From assembly GCA_001769215.1 (NCBI GenBank), contig MEOL01000011.1:1-37345 (forward strand): DNA of 37,345 bases, written 5' to 3'. The notes under the pieces are model-generated. The model was given only the letters and a program-made list of their open reading frames with translations. It was not told the origin of the DNA and did not search any database. Shown here piece by piece: positions 26,301 to 33,419 of the stretch (positions are counted from its first letter, which is position 1; each line of letters opens with the position of its first letter). This DNA comes from Bacteroidetes bacterium GWF2_41_31. GTDB lineage: Bacteria > Bacteroidota > Bacteroidia > Bacteroidales > F082. The translations under genes and the position numbers were made by a program.

Positions 26301-27678
26301 TTTTGTTGATGGAATACTCTGTAGTTTTCAGTTTTCTGGCATTTTCGAGTTTCACAAAATCCTCTCCTGCTACCATGTAATTTATTTTTCCAATACCCAA
26401 TGGGTCACCCGTGAGGTAGTTGGTTACCTGGTTAATGTCACGAATACGCAAGGTGTCCATCCGGGCCATCATGTCGTTGGCATAATTGGAAGGATTTGAA
26501 CCACCCGGCATGGGATGGATGTATTGATTGTGAATCCAGGCATTTTTTCCTTCACCAAGATCGGTAAATGCGATGATGCTCCTGTTTTCCTCAGTGGCAG
26601 CCCCAATGTTGGTAACCCACACTTCAATCTTGGTAATGTTGATGTCGGAGGTGATGATAGGCAATGCAGCCAAGCCACTTTCATAATGGCTTCTATACGA
26701 TTGAGTAAAGAAAAAGTGCTTGTTGGCCTCATAATCGAGGGCCGTAAGTTTAAAACGGCTGGTTTGAGCACCACCCTGAACGGTAATATTTTTTGTTTCG
26801 CTTTGCTGTTGCGAGAAAACCGCTGTAACATGTGTTTTACCAAATTGCAATTCCGTCTTCACTCCAAAAAGACTCTGGCTCCCGCTGATGAGCGTGGACC
26901 GTAAAGGGAGGCTCACGTTTCCGGCCTCTATTAACTGTATGATTTCGTCTTCGTTGCCTTCATATTTAAGCTTCAGCGTGTTTTCAAAATCGAATGAGGA
27001 TTCGGTATTGTAGTTGGCCTTAAATTCAATTTTATCACCGATTTTTGCAATCACATTCATTTGAATCTTCATGTTAAAATCGAAGTTGGTGGTTCTGCGC
27101 TGACGAACGTTCAAAGCCGGGTCGTCGCGTTTGGTTGAAAGGACACCAAAACTCACTTCTGCCGATCCTTGCGGCCTGATATCGATGGTGTTGCTGCCAA
27201 ATATCCTGTCGAATGCTTCACCTCCCACATAAATTTTTGGAATTAACCTCGATCCTTCGGCAGTTCCTGCTGTTTGAGCACGTTCTTTCCAATAGTTGTT
27301 TACATCGTGCTGAAGTTCATAATCCTGGTATTCATCAAAATCCATTACCGTGGGGGCACGATAAGCAAAATCACCAATTTTACTTACAAACTCATAGGTA
27401 TTGGTTTCAGGGTTGTAGGTTATTTCACGCTGGATATTGGCCGGAGGATTTAAAAAAAGCGGGCTTTGACTTTGTTGGTCCAAGTATGGATTTCCGGTAT
27501 AGTCTTGAAAAGGGTAAATCAGGTCGACTTTTGATGAATCAGGACTAATTGAATCAGGAATCATTACACCCTGAAAGAAAAAATCCGGGTACGATGCAGC
27601 CAAAGCCACGGTTGATTGTAAAACAAACCAACCAGCAATTAAATTAATTAGTAAGATGTGTATCGATTTCCTTCTCAA
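20371..27678 (-). CDS. sprA: T9SS outer-membrane translocon protein SprA (Sov)
   Basis: This 2435-residue protein is the expected size for SprA, the giant 36-strand barrel through which T9SS cargo crosses the outer membrane. The N-terminus has a signal peptide (LLINLIAGWFVLQSTVALA). Family features include the early YPFQDYTGNPY and NPPANIQREITYNPETN, the middle MIDMLPGISTKEVSKINMDGEFAQFIPGH and GTSYIDDFEGAKSTIDL, and late SVTYSQANGIMLPGFMYEPD. It ends in barrel strands (GGFSLRFNLAQ). The only possible start that keeps the signal peptide is TTG at 27678, because a stop lies seven codons upstream and there is no ATG until about codon 39. It begins 44 bases after the ruvA stop and is probably co-transcribed with it. 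Its gliding, attachment or enzyme-secretion role depends on cargo, one of which is encoded at 2121-5150. Confidence 0.95.
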   Translation of the reverse strand: MRRKSIHILLINLIAGWFVLQSTVALAASYPDFFFQGVMIPDSISPDSSKVDLIYPFQDYTGNPYLDQQSQSPLFLNPPANIQREITYNPETNTYEFVSKIGDFAYRAPTVMDFDEYQDYELQHDVNNYWKERAQTAGTAEGSRLIPKIYVGGEAFDRIFGSNTIDIRPQGSAEVSFGVLSTKRDDPALNVRQRRTTNFDFNMKIQMNVIAKIGDKIEFKANYNTESSFDFENTLKLKYEGNEDEIIQLIEAGNVSLPLRSTLISGSQSLFGVKTELQFGKTHVTAVFSQQQSETKNITVQGGAQTSRFKLTALDYEANKHFFFTQSYRSHYESGLAALPIITSDINITKIEVWVTNIGAATEENRSIIAFTDLGEGKNAWIHNQYIHPMPGGSNPSNYANDMMARMDTLRIRDINQVTNYLTGDPLGIGKINYMVAGEDFVKLENARKLKTTEYSINKKLGFISLNTTLNTDQVLAVAVQYTLIGSDSVYQVGEFSDQGVTSPKCLVVKLLKSNNLSTKIPMWNLMMKNVYSIGAYQVQRDNFMFNILYSGNSEGVPTGYFTEGPDDVMGVPLVHLFGLDNLDNQMNPIPGGDGMFDYIDNATTNGGTIQASNGRIFFTRLEPFGSYVHDSIFPNNPELAEKYAYDSLYTLTKAGAEQYPAKNKYILEGLYRSQSGADISLNALNVPQGSVKVTAGGVPLTENVDYTVDYTLGRVKIINDGIMNSGVPINVSLESNSMFNVQQKRMMGIHVDHEINKDFHVGGTLLNLHERPLTQKVNYGDDPISNTMWGLDLSYRTESRWLTKMIDMLPGISTKEVSKINMDGEFAQFIPGHSKAIGNTGTSYIDDFEGAKSTIDLKNTNNWSLATTPQGQPDLFPEAMISGTTGENAFSYGKNRSKLAWYIIDPLFYDVKSGLKPKNVDKEEISKNSARQVLENEVFPNRVNNQNNIITNIAVLNLAHYPAERGPYNFDVTENYYSAGVDAGGNLEQPETRWSGMMRRIESTDFEASNIEYIEFWMMDPFTEDPDNKGELYINLGEVSEDILRDGRKGYENGLPTTEVVENVDTTIWGRVPSLQALVESFSNAGGSRIHQDVGYDGLSTEDEKSFYNSPFLEPLRLKHGAGSVAYERAAADPSADDYHYFRGGDLDNEAKYSSVTERYKRFNESEGNSPTDDINPESYPTAATNYPDVEDINRDNTLSESERYFQYKIVLDPSKMKVGENYITDVFEATVEGKLPNGEENRKTHWYQFKIPVHNPDKVIGNISDFRSIRFMRVFMRGFERPIIARFATFELVRGEWRRYDQALPAPGEYILGDDGSETNFTVSTVSIEENGAREPIKYVTPPGIERESTMGTTANYQLNEQSLELKVSNLLDGDARGVFKTTDFDFRQYKRIKMYVHAEKMKAEENLEYGDLTAFIRVGSDFTNNYYEYEVPLEFTRWKETSPDSIWPETNNFDINLDELVNVKHNRNIAMREPGSDLALNKPYVEYIGNRKVTILGSPSISDVKGILLGVRNPKRRNNLADDGNPQSAIVWFDELRLTDFNDRNGWAATGRIEANLADLGRVTISGSHSSAGFASLDTKISQIPLEATTNFMIATDLDLGKFAGEKAAIRVPMHYDYAIQEISPEYNPLDPDIELKDDLDSYENKAKRDSLEALVVDHTTNQNINFMNVRKDRVDTKKNPQVYDIENFDVSFAYSKFRHRNIDFEYDNQDQYRGGFGYNFNPKPTNYQPFNKIKVLANSPHLALFKDFNFYILPKVLSFRTDMDRNIRKVLYRDKSLGDIIIKPTIDRQWNWNRIYDFKYDLSKSLSVEFNAGANAYIQEPVIYPDKNTQEWEEYKRDVWNEISTFGTMNRYNQSFKVTYNVPLKKIPVLDWLSMAVSYQALYNWAGSATTTRKRFGNSIENSNQKQLNGNVDFQNLYNKLPYLKKLNQTASRRTPSPSDRIRGGGPQPPDQAKDTTKPSINYVKVVGDGFLKILTSVKKASVTYSQANGIMLPGFMYEPDILGVNLTSSAPTMGFVFGDQSDIRYEAARNGWLSTDSAFNSVYMTKATESLSYKVNTDLFGALRVDIDGDRIYAENYQSYYRVDDVTKVFTEFTPMNRGNFNISYLAINTSFNKSNGEIVSQVFQNFLATRQSVADKLAHDNPEWMKTQEYYYDTVAKQDFPLGYGSNSQTVLYYSFLAAYTGKSESKINTATTFPSFPLPNWRLTFNGLTKIKAVGKLFRSVNITHGYRSMLSLASWATNVNYDASNLGKRLENSPNYVPEYDIGIVSISEQYSPLIGVDVTMHNSLSAKLEFKKSRKLDLSFVNNQLTEVIGNEVVVGLGYRVKNLKFSIGSLSGNAPNKSYSSDLNLKLDFGIRDNKTTLRRIDEINNQISAGSRQYTLNFSGDYMLSQSVQLRLYYNWTSNNPYVSSQMPNSTTTGGFSLRFNLAQ

Positions 27679-27722
27679 TGCTCTTCTATTAAAATCTCAC
27701 CTATCAGTTGCATGGCAGTTTA

Positions 27723-28304
27723 CTATAATGCTTTCAAGGCCTCTTTTATCAACCCTTCCACATCAACAACCAAACCTTTATCCAATATTTTGTCAATTAC
27801 CTTCTCGGCTTGTACCTTATTAAATCCCAATATCAACATTCCTGATAACGCTTCTTCCCTAATCGTATTGTGGAATCTGTTCGATTTTTCGACAGTAATG
27901 CCCGATTTTGGAAGTTTATCTTTTAAATCGAGAATAATCCGTTGGGCCGTCTTGCCTCCGACACCTTTAACCGATTGGAGCAATTTCGCATCTTCCCTGG
28001 CAATGGCAGTAAACACTTCGTCCGTTGATAGGGATGAAAGAATGAGCCGCGCCGTATTGGCCCCGACGCCTGAAACTTTCAACAGGTGATCAAACATGGT
28101 TCTTTCTCTCTTGTCTGCGAAACCAAATAACAGGTGCGCATCCTCCCGAACCAGCAAACGGGTAAAAAGCTGAATGTTCTCCAGGTCTTTAATGGTTGAG
28201 AAGGTAGTGAGCGATATATTGACCATGTAACCAACACCATTTACATCAATCACTACAAAAGTGGGATTTTTCTCAACCAGCCGGCCTTTCAGATAATCAT
28301 ACAT
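27723..28304 (-). CDS. ruvA: Holliday junction branch migration protein RuvA
   Basis: The 193-residue product begins MYDYLKGRLVEKNPTFVVID and has the three RuvA parts. The OB fold is at about 1-62 (VNGVGYMVNISLTT). The paired helix-hairpin-helix region is at about 70-130 (LLKVSGVGANTARLILS and LQSVKGVGGKTAQRIILDLKDKL). The C-terminal domain at about 145-193 regulates RuvB. RuvA tetramers hold the four-way junction while RuvB drives migration. Length and motifs are standard. It sits directly upstream of sprA, an arrangement seen across Bacteroidota, and has two candidate promoters upstream. Confidence 0.96.
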   Translation of the reverse strand: MYDYLKGRLVEKNPTFVVIDVNGVGYMVNISLTTFSTIKDLENIQLFTRLLVREDAHLLFGFADKRERTMFDHLLKVSGVGANTARLILSSLSTDEVFTAIAREDAKLLQSVKGVGGKTAQRIILDLKDKLPKSGITVEKSNRFHNTIREEALSGMLILGFNKVQAEKVIDKILDKGLVVDVEGLIKEALKAL

Positions 28305-28388
28305 AGCGCTTAATCTTTATTATCGATTTTTATAGGAATTTGGATTGAAATGTCAGCCTTTCAACCTGGTTTACAACTCCCAAACGGG

Positions 28389-28396
28389 CAAAAATA
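28389..28396 (-). promoter_or_regulatory. Candidate proximal promoter box for ruvA-sprA
   Basis: The minus strand reads TATTTTTG, matching TAnnTTTG, 84 bases upstream of the ruvA ATG. No good -33 box is present, so it is weaker than the box at 28425-28432. Confidence 0.38.
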
Positions 28397-28424
28397 CAAT
28401 ATTTAGGTTAGTATCTGGCATTCG

Positions 28425-28456
28425 CAAAGCTATTTTTGCAATACTATTTTAGCAAG
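28425..28456 (-). promoter_or_regulatory. Candidate distal promoter for ruvA-sprA
   Basis: On the minus strand CTTG (28453-28456) and TAGCTTTG (28425-28432) are 20 bases apart, the Bacteroidota spacing. It would give a leader of about 115 bases before ruvA and drive sprA as well. Confidence 0.48.
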
Positions 28457-28493
28457 ACCCATGCGATGAGATGAAATAGTAAAAGCCTCCCGA

Positions 28494-30401
28494 TTAAAGA
28501 TGTTTACTATAAAGCTTTTGAATGGTCGTTTTTATTTGCTTGTCAGAAAATTCACATTCATTATATAAATCGCTTAGTGATCCATGTTCGATAAATTTTT
28601 CCGGAATTCCCATGAGTGCAACCCTTCCGGGGTATCCGTGTTTATTTTTAAACCGAAGCACCGCATCTCCCAGTCCACCTTTAACTGAACCGTCTTCAAT
28701 GGTGATAATTTGCTGGTACTGTTTAAACGCCTCATGCAACAGTTTTTCGTCAATAGGTTGGAGAAACTGCATGTCTGCGTGCCCAACCTTCATCCCTTCC
28801 AGAGCCAGATCATCACACACCCGTTTCACGCTGTTTCCAACCTCGCCAATGGACAAAATAACCACACGGCTTCCCGTACGTAAAATCCGGCCTTTCCCCA
28901 ATTCAATTTGTTCAAAAGGCATTTCCCAATGTTGGGTCACTCCTTTTTTTCGCGGATAACGGATTGACATGGGTCCTTTGCCGTAATTGGCCGCGGTAAA
29001 CATCAGATTACGCAACGCCACTTCATCCATGGGTGCCGACACGACCATATTGGGCAACCCGCTCATATAAGCCAGGTCGAAAGTCCCATGGTGGGTTGCC
29101 CCATCTTCTCCCACCAACCCGGCTCTGTCGATGCAGAAAACAACAGGGAGGTTTTGCAAGGCAACATCATGAATGATTTGATCGTAGGCTCGTTGCAGAA
29201 ATGTAGAATATATGGTACAAAATGGAACAAAGCCGGCCGTGGCCAAACCTGCCGCAAAAGTAACAGCATGTTCTTCAGCAATGCCTACATCAAAAACCCT
29301 TTCGGGGAAAATTTCCATCATATAATGAAGTGCCGATCCCGTAGGCATGGCGGGTGTTATCGCTACTACTTTTTTATCTTGCCGGGCCAGTTCAACGAGG
29401 GTTCTTCCAAAAACTTCCTGGTAGGTGGAAAAAGGGCCATCGGGACCGCCATGCATCAAAGCCCCGGTTTCACGGTTGAATAAACCGGGCGCATGGAAGA
29501 TGGTTTGTTCTTCCTCCGCACGTTTAAAACCTTTGCCTTTGGTGGTGATGATGTGAAGTATTTTTGGCCCGCCTATGTTGCGAATATCCGATAAAATTCG
29601 CACCAGCTTTTGAACATCGTGGCCATCTACAGGACCAAAATACCTGAAATTCATCGACTCGAAAAGGTTGCTTTTGCGCAATATTGTGCCCTTGATGGCA
29701 TTTTCGACCTGTTGTGCCAAACGTTGTGTATTGGGGCCATAACGACTGGCTTTACCCAACAGGTCCCAAACCTTATTCTTAAAGCGGTTATATGTTTTTG
29801 AGGTCGCCATCAGGGTGAGATAGTCTTTTAGCGCACCTACATTTTTATCGATGGAGATGCCATTGTCGTTTAAAACGACTAAAATGTCAGCCTTTGAAAC
29901 ACCGGCGTTGTTCATCCCTTCGAGTGCCAACCCTCCGGTCATGGCCCCATCGCCGATCACGGCAATGTGTTTTCTGTTATTTTCGCCTTTCAGTTTTGAG
30001 GCGACGGCCATTCCCAATGTGGCCGAAATGGAAGTGGAAGCATGCCCGACGCTAAAAGCATCGTACTCGCTTTCCGTGCGATTTGGAAAACCACTAATCC
30101 CTTTGTATTGTCGATTGGTATGAAAGATCGCCCTTCTGCCGGTTAGTATTTTGTGCCCATAGGCCTGGTGGCCCACATCCCAAATCAGCTTATCATCCGG
30201 CGTATTGTATACATAATGCAAAGCCACTGTCAGTTCTACAGCTCCAAGGCTTGACCCCAGATGACCGGGATGAACCGAAACCACATCCAGAATGAAACTA
30301 CGCAATTCATCACATAGCTCATTCAACTGGCTTTTGTCCAGTTTACGAAGGTCGTAGGGTGAATTTATAGAGGCCAACAGAGGTCCCGGCTCAGGTTTCA
30401 T
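28494..30401 (-). CDS. dxs: 1-deoxy-D-xylulose-5-phosphate synthase
   Basis: This 635-residue thiamine diphosphate enzyme condenses pyruvate and glyceraldehyde 3-phosphate, the first step of the MEP isoprenoid pathway. Visible motifs are SVHPGHLGSSLGAVELTVAL near residue 42, DVGHQAYGHKILTGRR (75-90), and the cofactor motif GDGAMTGG (150-157) with NDN further on. The transketolase pyrimidine domain has DVGIAEEHAVTFAAGLA with the catalytic Glu, and FLQRAYDQIIHDVALQ, DRAGLVGEDGATHHGTFD. A C-terminal transketolase domain ends it. A TTG three codons upstream (30410) is open, but ATG 30401 is the better start and lies 21 bases after a consensus promoter box. It appears to be a single-gene unit. Confidence 0.96.
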   Translation of the reverse strand: MKPEPGPLLASINSPYDLRKLDKSQLNELCDELRSFILDVVSVHPGHLGSSLGAVELTVALHYVYNTPDDKLIWDVGHQAYGHKILTGRRAIFHTNRQYKGISGFPNRTESEYDAFSVGHASTSISATLGMAVASKLKGENNRKHIAVIGDGAMTGGLALEGMNNAGVSKADILVVLNDNGISIDKNVGALKDYLTLMATSKTYNRFKNKVWDLLGKASRYGPNTQRLAQQVENAIKGTILRKSNLFESMNFRYFGPVDGHDVQKLVRILSDIRNIGGPKILHIITTKGKGFKRAEEEQTIFHAPGLFNRETGALMHGGPDGPFSTYQEVFGRTLVELARQDKKVVAITPAMPTGSALHYMMEIFPERVFDVGIAEEHAVTFAAGLATAGFVPFCTIYSTFLQRAYDQIIHDVALQNLPVVFCIDRAGLVGEDGATHHGTFDLAYMSGLPNMVVSAPMDEVALRNLMFTAANYGKGPMSIRYPRKKGVTQHWEMPFEQIELGKGRILRTGSRVVILSIGEVGNSVKRVCDDLALEGMKVGHADMQFLQPIDEKLLHEAFKQYQQIITIEDGSVKGGLGDAVLRFKNKHGYPGRVALMGIPEKFIEHGSLSDLYNECEFSDKQIKTTIQKLYSKHL

Positions 30402-30421
30402 TGATACCAATTTTTAGCTTG

Positions 30422-30429
30422 CAAATTTA
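30422..30429 (-). promoter_or_regulatory. Candidate promoter -7 box for dxs
   Basis: The minus strand reads TAAATTTG, a perfect TAnnTTTG, 21 bases upstream of the dxs ATG. The -33 region is poor. Confidence 0.45.
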
Positions 30430-30480
30430 AAGAAATAAACGGCGTTGTAAGGTTTTGATTTCCCCGAATAGGAAAATACA

Positions 30481-31269
30481 TCATGAACCTGCCTGTTTTT
30501 TCCTGAAAAGGCTCCACGGAATCAAAGCTGTACGGTGAGCAGGATAATCCGGAAACCTGGTTTTATACCACCTGTGGTGATCGATGGCACGCGGAACCAG
30601 GTTGGCCATGGTCCACAAGGCAAAGGAGGCCGCCGGAAGGCACCAACTCATGAGTGCCCAACCCAACCATTCCACTATTTCACCAAGCAGGTTGGGTGAT
30701 GAAACTGATTTGAACAACCCTTTTTGAGGTATAAAGTATCCTTTTCGCCCATCTTTCCTCAATTGAATCAGTTGATAATCGGACGAGATATTCAAATACA
30801 TTCCTGCAAAAAACAGGATGATTCCTAATATAAAGCGGGGATCTGTCAGCCATGAAATTTCGTAGATTCCGCTGAGCCAGCCAAACCAATATCCATTGAA
30901 AAACCCATTAATCAGGTTAAAGTTAAACGCCAGCAACACGATGAGAAGTGGCATGCGCTTTCCTTTTGACTTAATGGCCAGGGGAAAAATAAATACGCGA
31001 TGAACATAATGCAACATGAAAGTTGAGTAGATGATCAGCAAAGGCCATGTTTTCTCGACATTTCCCAAAAAAAACAGAACCGAAAAAACGACTATCACAG
31101 GTAATTCCATTACAAACCACCCAAGCCTGGACGGAATGGTCGGTCCCCATGTTGTTTTCGTGTGGCGCCCATAAGGAACCGTAACACTCAGCAATAAAGG
31201 GAAAATAATAACTGCCAGCACCATCCAGGCAATCAATAAATAAAAAAAATGTTCGCGTGTTAACATCAT
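30481..31269 (-). CDS. Steroid 5-alpha-reductase (SRD5A) family integral membrane protein
   Basis: The 262-residue protein has about six hydrophobic segments. Its C-terminal half resembles the 3-oxo-5-alpha-steroid 4-dehydrogenase C-terminal domain, which binds NADPH: FAGMYLNISSDYQLIQLRK, GYFIPQKGLFKSVSSPNLLGEIVEWLGWAL, and AIDHHRWYKTRFPDYPAHRTALIP, with the conserved P-N-LGE/W-GWA and HxWY patterns. Known relatives reduce a C=C double bond in steroids, polyprenols or very-long-chain acyl substrates; the substrate here is unknown. The ATG at 31269 overlaps the upstream SDR stop by four bases (an ATG at 31266 is also present), so the pair is translationally coupled. It is the last gene of a three-gene operon. 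Confidence 0.85.
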   Translation of the reverse strand: MMLTREHFFYLLIAWMVLAVIIFPLLLSVTVPYGRHTKTTWGPTIPSRLGWFVMELPVIVVFSVLFFLGNVEKTWPLLIIYSTFMLHYVHRVFIFPLAIKSKGKRMPLLIVLLAFNFNLINGFFNGYWFGWLSGIYEISWLTDPRFILGIILFFAGMYLNISSDYQLIQLRKDGRKGYFIPQKGLFKSVSSPNLLGEIVEWLGWALMSWCLPAASFALWTMANLVPRAIDHHRWYKTRFPDYPAHRTALIPWSLFRKKQAGS

Positions 31270-32252
31270 GATAATTGACCGTTTTGTTTAAACCATGCCA
31301 GGGTGTCGGTTAATGTTTCTGATAAAGGCCGCGGGGTGAAGCCAAGGGTTTCGATGGCTTTGGTGGAAGACAAATTCCGATAGCCCTTTTGGAGTATGGT
31401 GAGTGAATCGTGTGTGTAAAGTGGATGTCCCCCTATTAGAACAGACCAGGCTTTGATAAAAGGAATTCCCAAATAAGCCATCCAAAATGGAACCACACTT
31501 CTGACAACTTTCTTTTTTGTTAGTGGTTGGATCATTTGGGCGATTTCAACAAGATCGGCCCAATGTCCCGTCAGCAGGTATTTTTCGCCGCTGACGCCCT
31601 CATGAATAGCTCGTATGGCGGCGTCACAAATATCGCGCACATCCACCCAGTGATAACCTCCGGGCACCAGCACAGGCAACCGTCCATTGAACATCCTGAT
31701 CAACATTTTACCAATGAGCGAAGGTTTGAAATCGAACGGCCCCATGATGGCGGCAGGTGAAAGTATAATGACTTCGAAACCAGGTGAAGCAGCCTCCATT
31801 GCCAATCGCTCACCCAATGCTTTTGTTCTTTTGTAAATCAGGGCTGAAACAACGTCCAATTCTGTGCTTTCGTCCACGAACACCGCACAACAGTCAGTGA
31901 CCAGGGCATCTACCGAACTAAAGTGAATTAGCCTGCGCACACCCATTTGTTTGCATGCCGAAATCAGGTTGTGGGTGCCTGTAACATTGGTTTCGAAAAC
32001 GGCTTTTTTTGGTTGATCACCAATGGAGATGAGTGCTGCCGTGTGAATCACGACGTCAGAGCCACGGCACAATTCTTTAAGGGCGGTGAGGTTAGATAAA
32101 TCCCCATAAATAAGCTCCGGTTGAAATCCTTTTAGTGTTTCTGAAGGTTCTCGAACCAGTGCTTTAACATGAAAACCTCTGCCTGCGAGCATCCTGATTA
32201 AATTAGCCCCCACATGGCCGGTGGCTCCAGTAACAGCTATGATTTCCTTCAC
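31266..32252 (-). CDS. Extended SDR, NAD(P)-dependent epimerase/dehydratase (3-beta-HSD / dihydroflavonol-reductase-like)
   Basis: This 328-residue Rossmann enzyme has the cofactor loop TGATGHVG (8-15), the VIHTAALISIG segment (about 68-78), catalytic-type Ser112/Ser113 in IHFSSVDAL, and Y140-x-x-x-K144 (IYKRTKALGE). This is the extended SDR class that includes 3-beta-hydroxysteroid dehydrogenases, dihydroflavonol reductases and sugar epimerases. The start is GTG at 32252; it overlaps the phosphatase stop by four bases (GTGA) and no ATG is available. Its own stop overlaps the 5-alpha-reductase-like gene by four bases. The substrate is not shown by the sequence. Confidence 0.9.
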   Translation of the reverse strand: MKEIIAVTGATGHVGANLIRMLAGRGFHVKALVREPSETLKGFQPELIYGDLSNLTALKELCRGSDVVIHTAALISIGDQPKKAVFETNVTGTHNLISACKQMGVRRLIHFSSVDALVTDCCAVFVDESTELDVVSALIYKRTKALGERLAMEAASPGFEVIILSPAAIMGPFDFKPSLIGKMLIRMFNGRLPVLVPGGYHWVDVRDICDAAIRAIHEGVSGEKYLLTGHWADLVEIAQMIQPLTKKKVVRSVVPFWMAYLGIPFIKAWSVLIGGHPLYTHDSLTILQKGYRNLSSTKAIETLGFTPRPLSETLTDTLAWFKQNGQLS

Positions 32253-33061
32253 TTGTCGCTTCTAACCGGTTCGTCACACTCAAACCCGGACATAAGCGAG
32301 CGTTGAAGCGAATCCTGATTTAAACCGGAGTTGTATAAGCCCAAATTCTGGGTCCAGGCTCCATAACCAGGGTTTGGCAGCACAATGTACCTGTGGCCAA
32401 ATTGAGCTGATTGACTTATTGCTGTATCATTGCGTGCGGTGTTGTCGCTGATTTCAAAGTCGGAAGAAAAGTCAGACAGGTTATCGCCAAACAGCAGTAC
32501 GATGTTGTAACCCTCTGCAAGCACCTTCTGACGTCTGGTTTCTTTTTCGTTGTCATTTACTTTAAGCATGACATGTAACGAATCGGCCTGGGGCAGGTCG
32601 AATTTCTTTAAGTTGTTAATGGTGGCTCCCAGATTGGTTGTTTTGCGGTTTGAGACATAAAATATGGCCACTCCCAGGTTGTTGGCCATGGTTAAAAACT
32701 CCTTTGCACCGGGAACCGGTTCTGCTACAGCCAGATTAACCCACTCGCTCCAACAAGTAGGGTATCCAATGGTATCGAGTACTTGCTTTGCCTGATAAGG
32801 GATGTTGTTCAACACGGTTTCATCAATGTCGAGCACGACAGCCAGCTTGTTGTTTTCAGTGTTGTTTTTTACGATTTCGTTGAGCCGAAATCCGGCCAGG
32901 TTGTATGCCTGATAGCACAAAGCCTTGTATTCAGGTGCATGTTCAACAAAAATGGTGGCCATGGTAAGCCGCTCATTGGGGTTCTTTTTTTCTGTTGCAG
33001 GTTTTTGAATGCATCCCATCAGGAGGATGACGACAAGAGAGAATAATGCTGCTTTTTTCAT
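32249..33061 (-). CDS. 5'-nucleotidase / acid phosphatase lipoprotein, e(P4) family
   Basis: This 270-residue HAD-superfamily class C acid phosphatase starts at the ATG at 33061. The lipobox LLMGC places the lipidated Cys at residue 17. The catalytic motif is VVLDIDETVLNN (Asp78 nucleophile, Asp80), the second motif is VSNRKTTN, and the acidic metal-binding motif is LLFGDNLSDF. Enzymes of this kind release phosphate from nucleotides such as NMN at the cell surface. An ATG at 33142 is open, but it would start at the predicted transcript start and hide the lipoprotein signal. This is the first gene of the operon with the SDR and the SRD5A-like protein; the biochemical link is unclear. Confidence 0.92.
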   Translation of the reverse strand: MKKAALFSLVVILLMGCIQKPATEKKNPNERLTMATIFVEHAPEYKALCYQAYNLAGFRLNEIVKNNTENNKLAVVLDIDETVLNNIPYQAKQVLDTIGYPTCWSEWVNLAVAEPVPGAKEFLTMANNLGVAIFYVSNRKTTNLGATINNLKKFDLPQADSLHVMLKVNDNEKETRRQKVLAEGYNIVLLFGDNLSDFSSDFEISDNTARNDTAISQSAQFGHRYIVLPNPGYGAWTQNLGLYNSGLNQDSLQRSLMSGFECDEPVRSDK

Positions 33062-33150
33062 GGATCTGTAGGTTTTAAATTGATATAATCTTTTGTGCGT
33101 AGATCTCTTTGTGGAAATGGAATTTGTATTATCAATACACATTGCAGTGT

Positions 33151-33182
33151 CAAAGGTACATATTCTGAATTTTAATTACAAA
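33151..33182 (-). promoter_or_regulatory. Promoter of the phosphatase-SDR-reductase operon
   Basis: On the minus strand TTTG (33179-33182) and TACCTTTG (33151-33158) are exactly 20 bases apart, matching both consensus boxes. The transcript start falls near 33144 and the leader to the ATG at 33061 is about 83 bases. Confidence 0.68.
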
Positions 33183-33272
33183 GTTTCGCTATATAATACT
33201 ATTTATTTTTTAATCTCACGTTTTTGAAATTCCCTTTTCACAATATAACAGTTGCTTAAACAGAAGGGGGGG

Positions 33273-33298
33273 GCAGTCGGCTAAAGCCAGACTGCAAT
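33273..33298 (+). repeat. REP-like hairpin, copy 1
   Basis: This 26-base element is identical to copy 2. GCAGTC and GACTGC form the outer stem, and GGCT and AGCC form the inner stem around two A residues, with one bulged A on the 3' side. A run of G residues precedes it. Confidence 0.6.
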
Positions 33299-33337
33299 AA
33301 GGTCTTGAAATAATAAACAGTAGTACCAACAAGGGTT

Positions 33338-33363
33338 GCAGTCGGCTAAAGCCAGACTGCAAT
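33338..33363 (+). repeat. REP-like hairpin, copy 2
   Basis: Exact repeat of the 26 bases of copy 1 in the same orientation, 39 bases further on. It folds into the same hairpin with a two-base loop and one bulged A. Confidence 0.6.
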
Positions 33364-33419
33364 GGATTGATTCTATTTAGTTTTATTCATCTACAACGAA
33401 CAGGTTAACAGTACATCCA

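Noticed and set aside
28431-28438. Plus-strand TATTTTTG as a rightward promoter
   Set aside because: It would transcribe antisense into dxs, has no gene downstream on that strand, and overlaps the minus-strand boxes for ruvA in an AT-rich stretch.
33062-33142. 27-residue N-terminal extension of the e(P4) phosphatase starting at ATG 33142
   Set aside because: It would start at the predicted transcript start and bury the lipoprotein signal peptide; ATG 33061 gives a canonical lipobox.
33273-33363. Two identical 26-base repeats with a 39-base gap look like a minimal CRISPR array
   Set aside because: The third copy is inverted and diverged, the spacing to it differs, the unit is a full hairpin, and no cas gene is present. 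A REP-like cluster explains it better.
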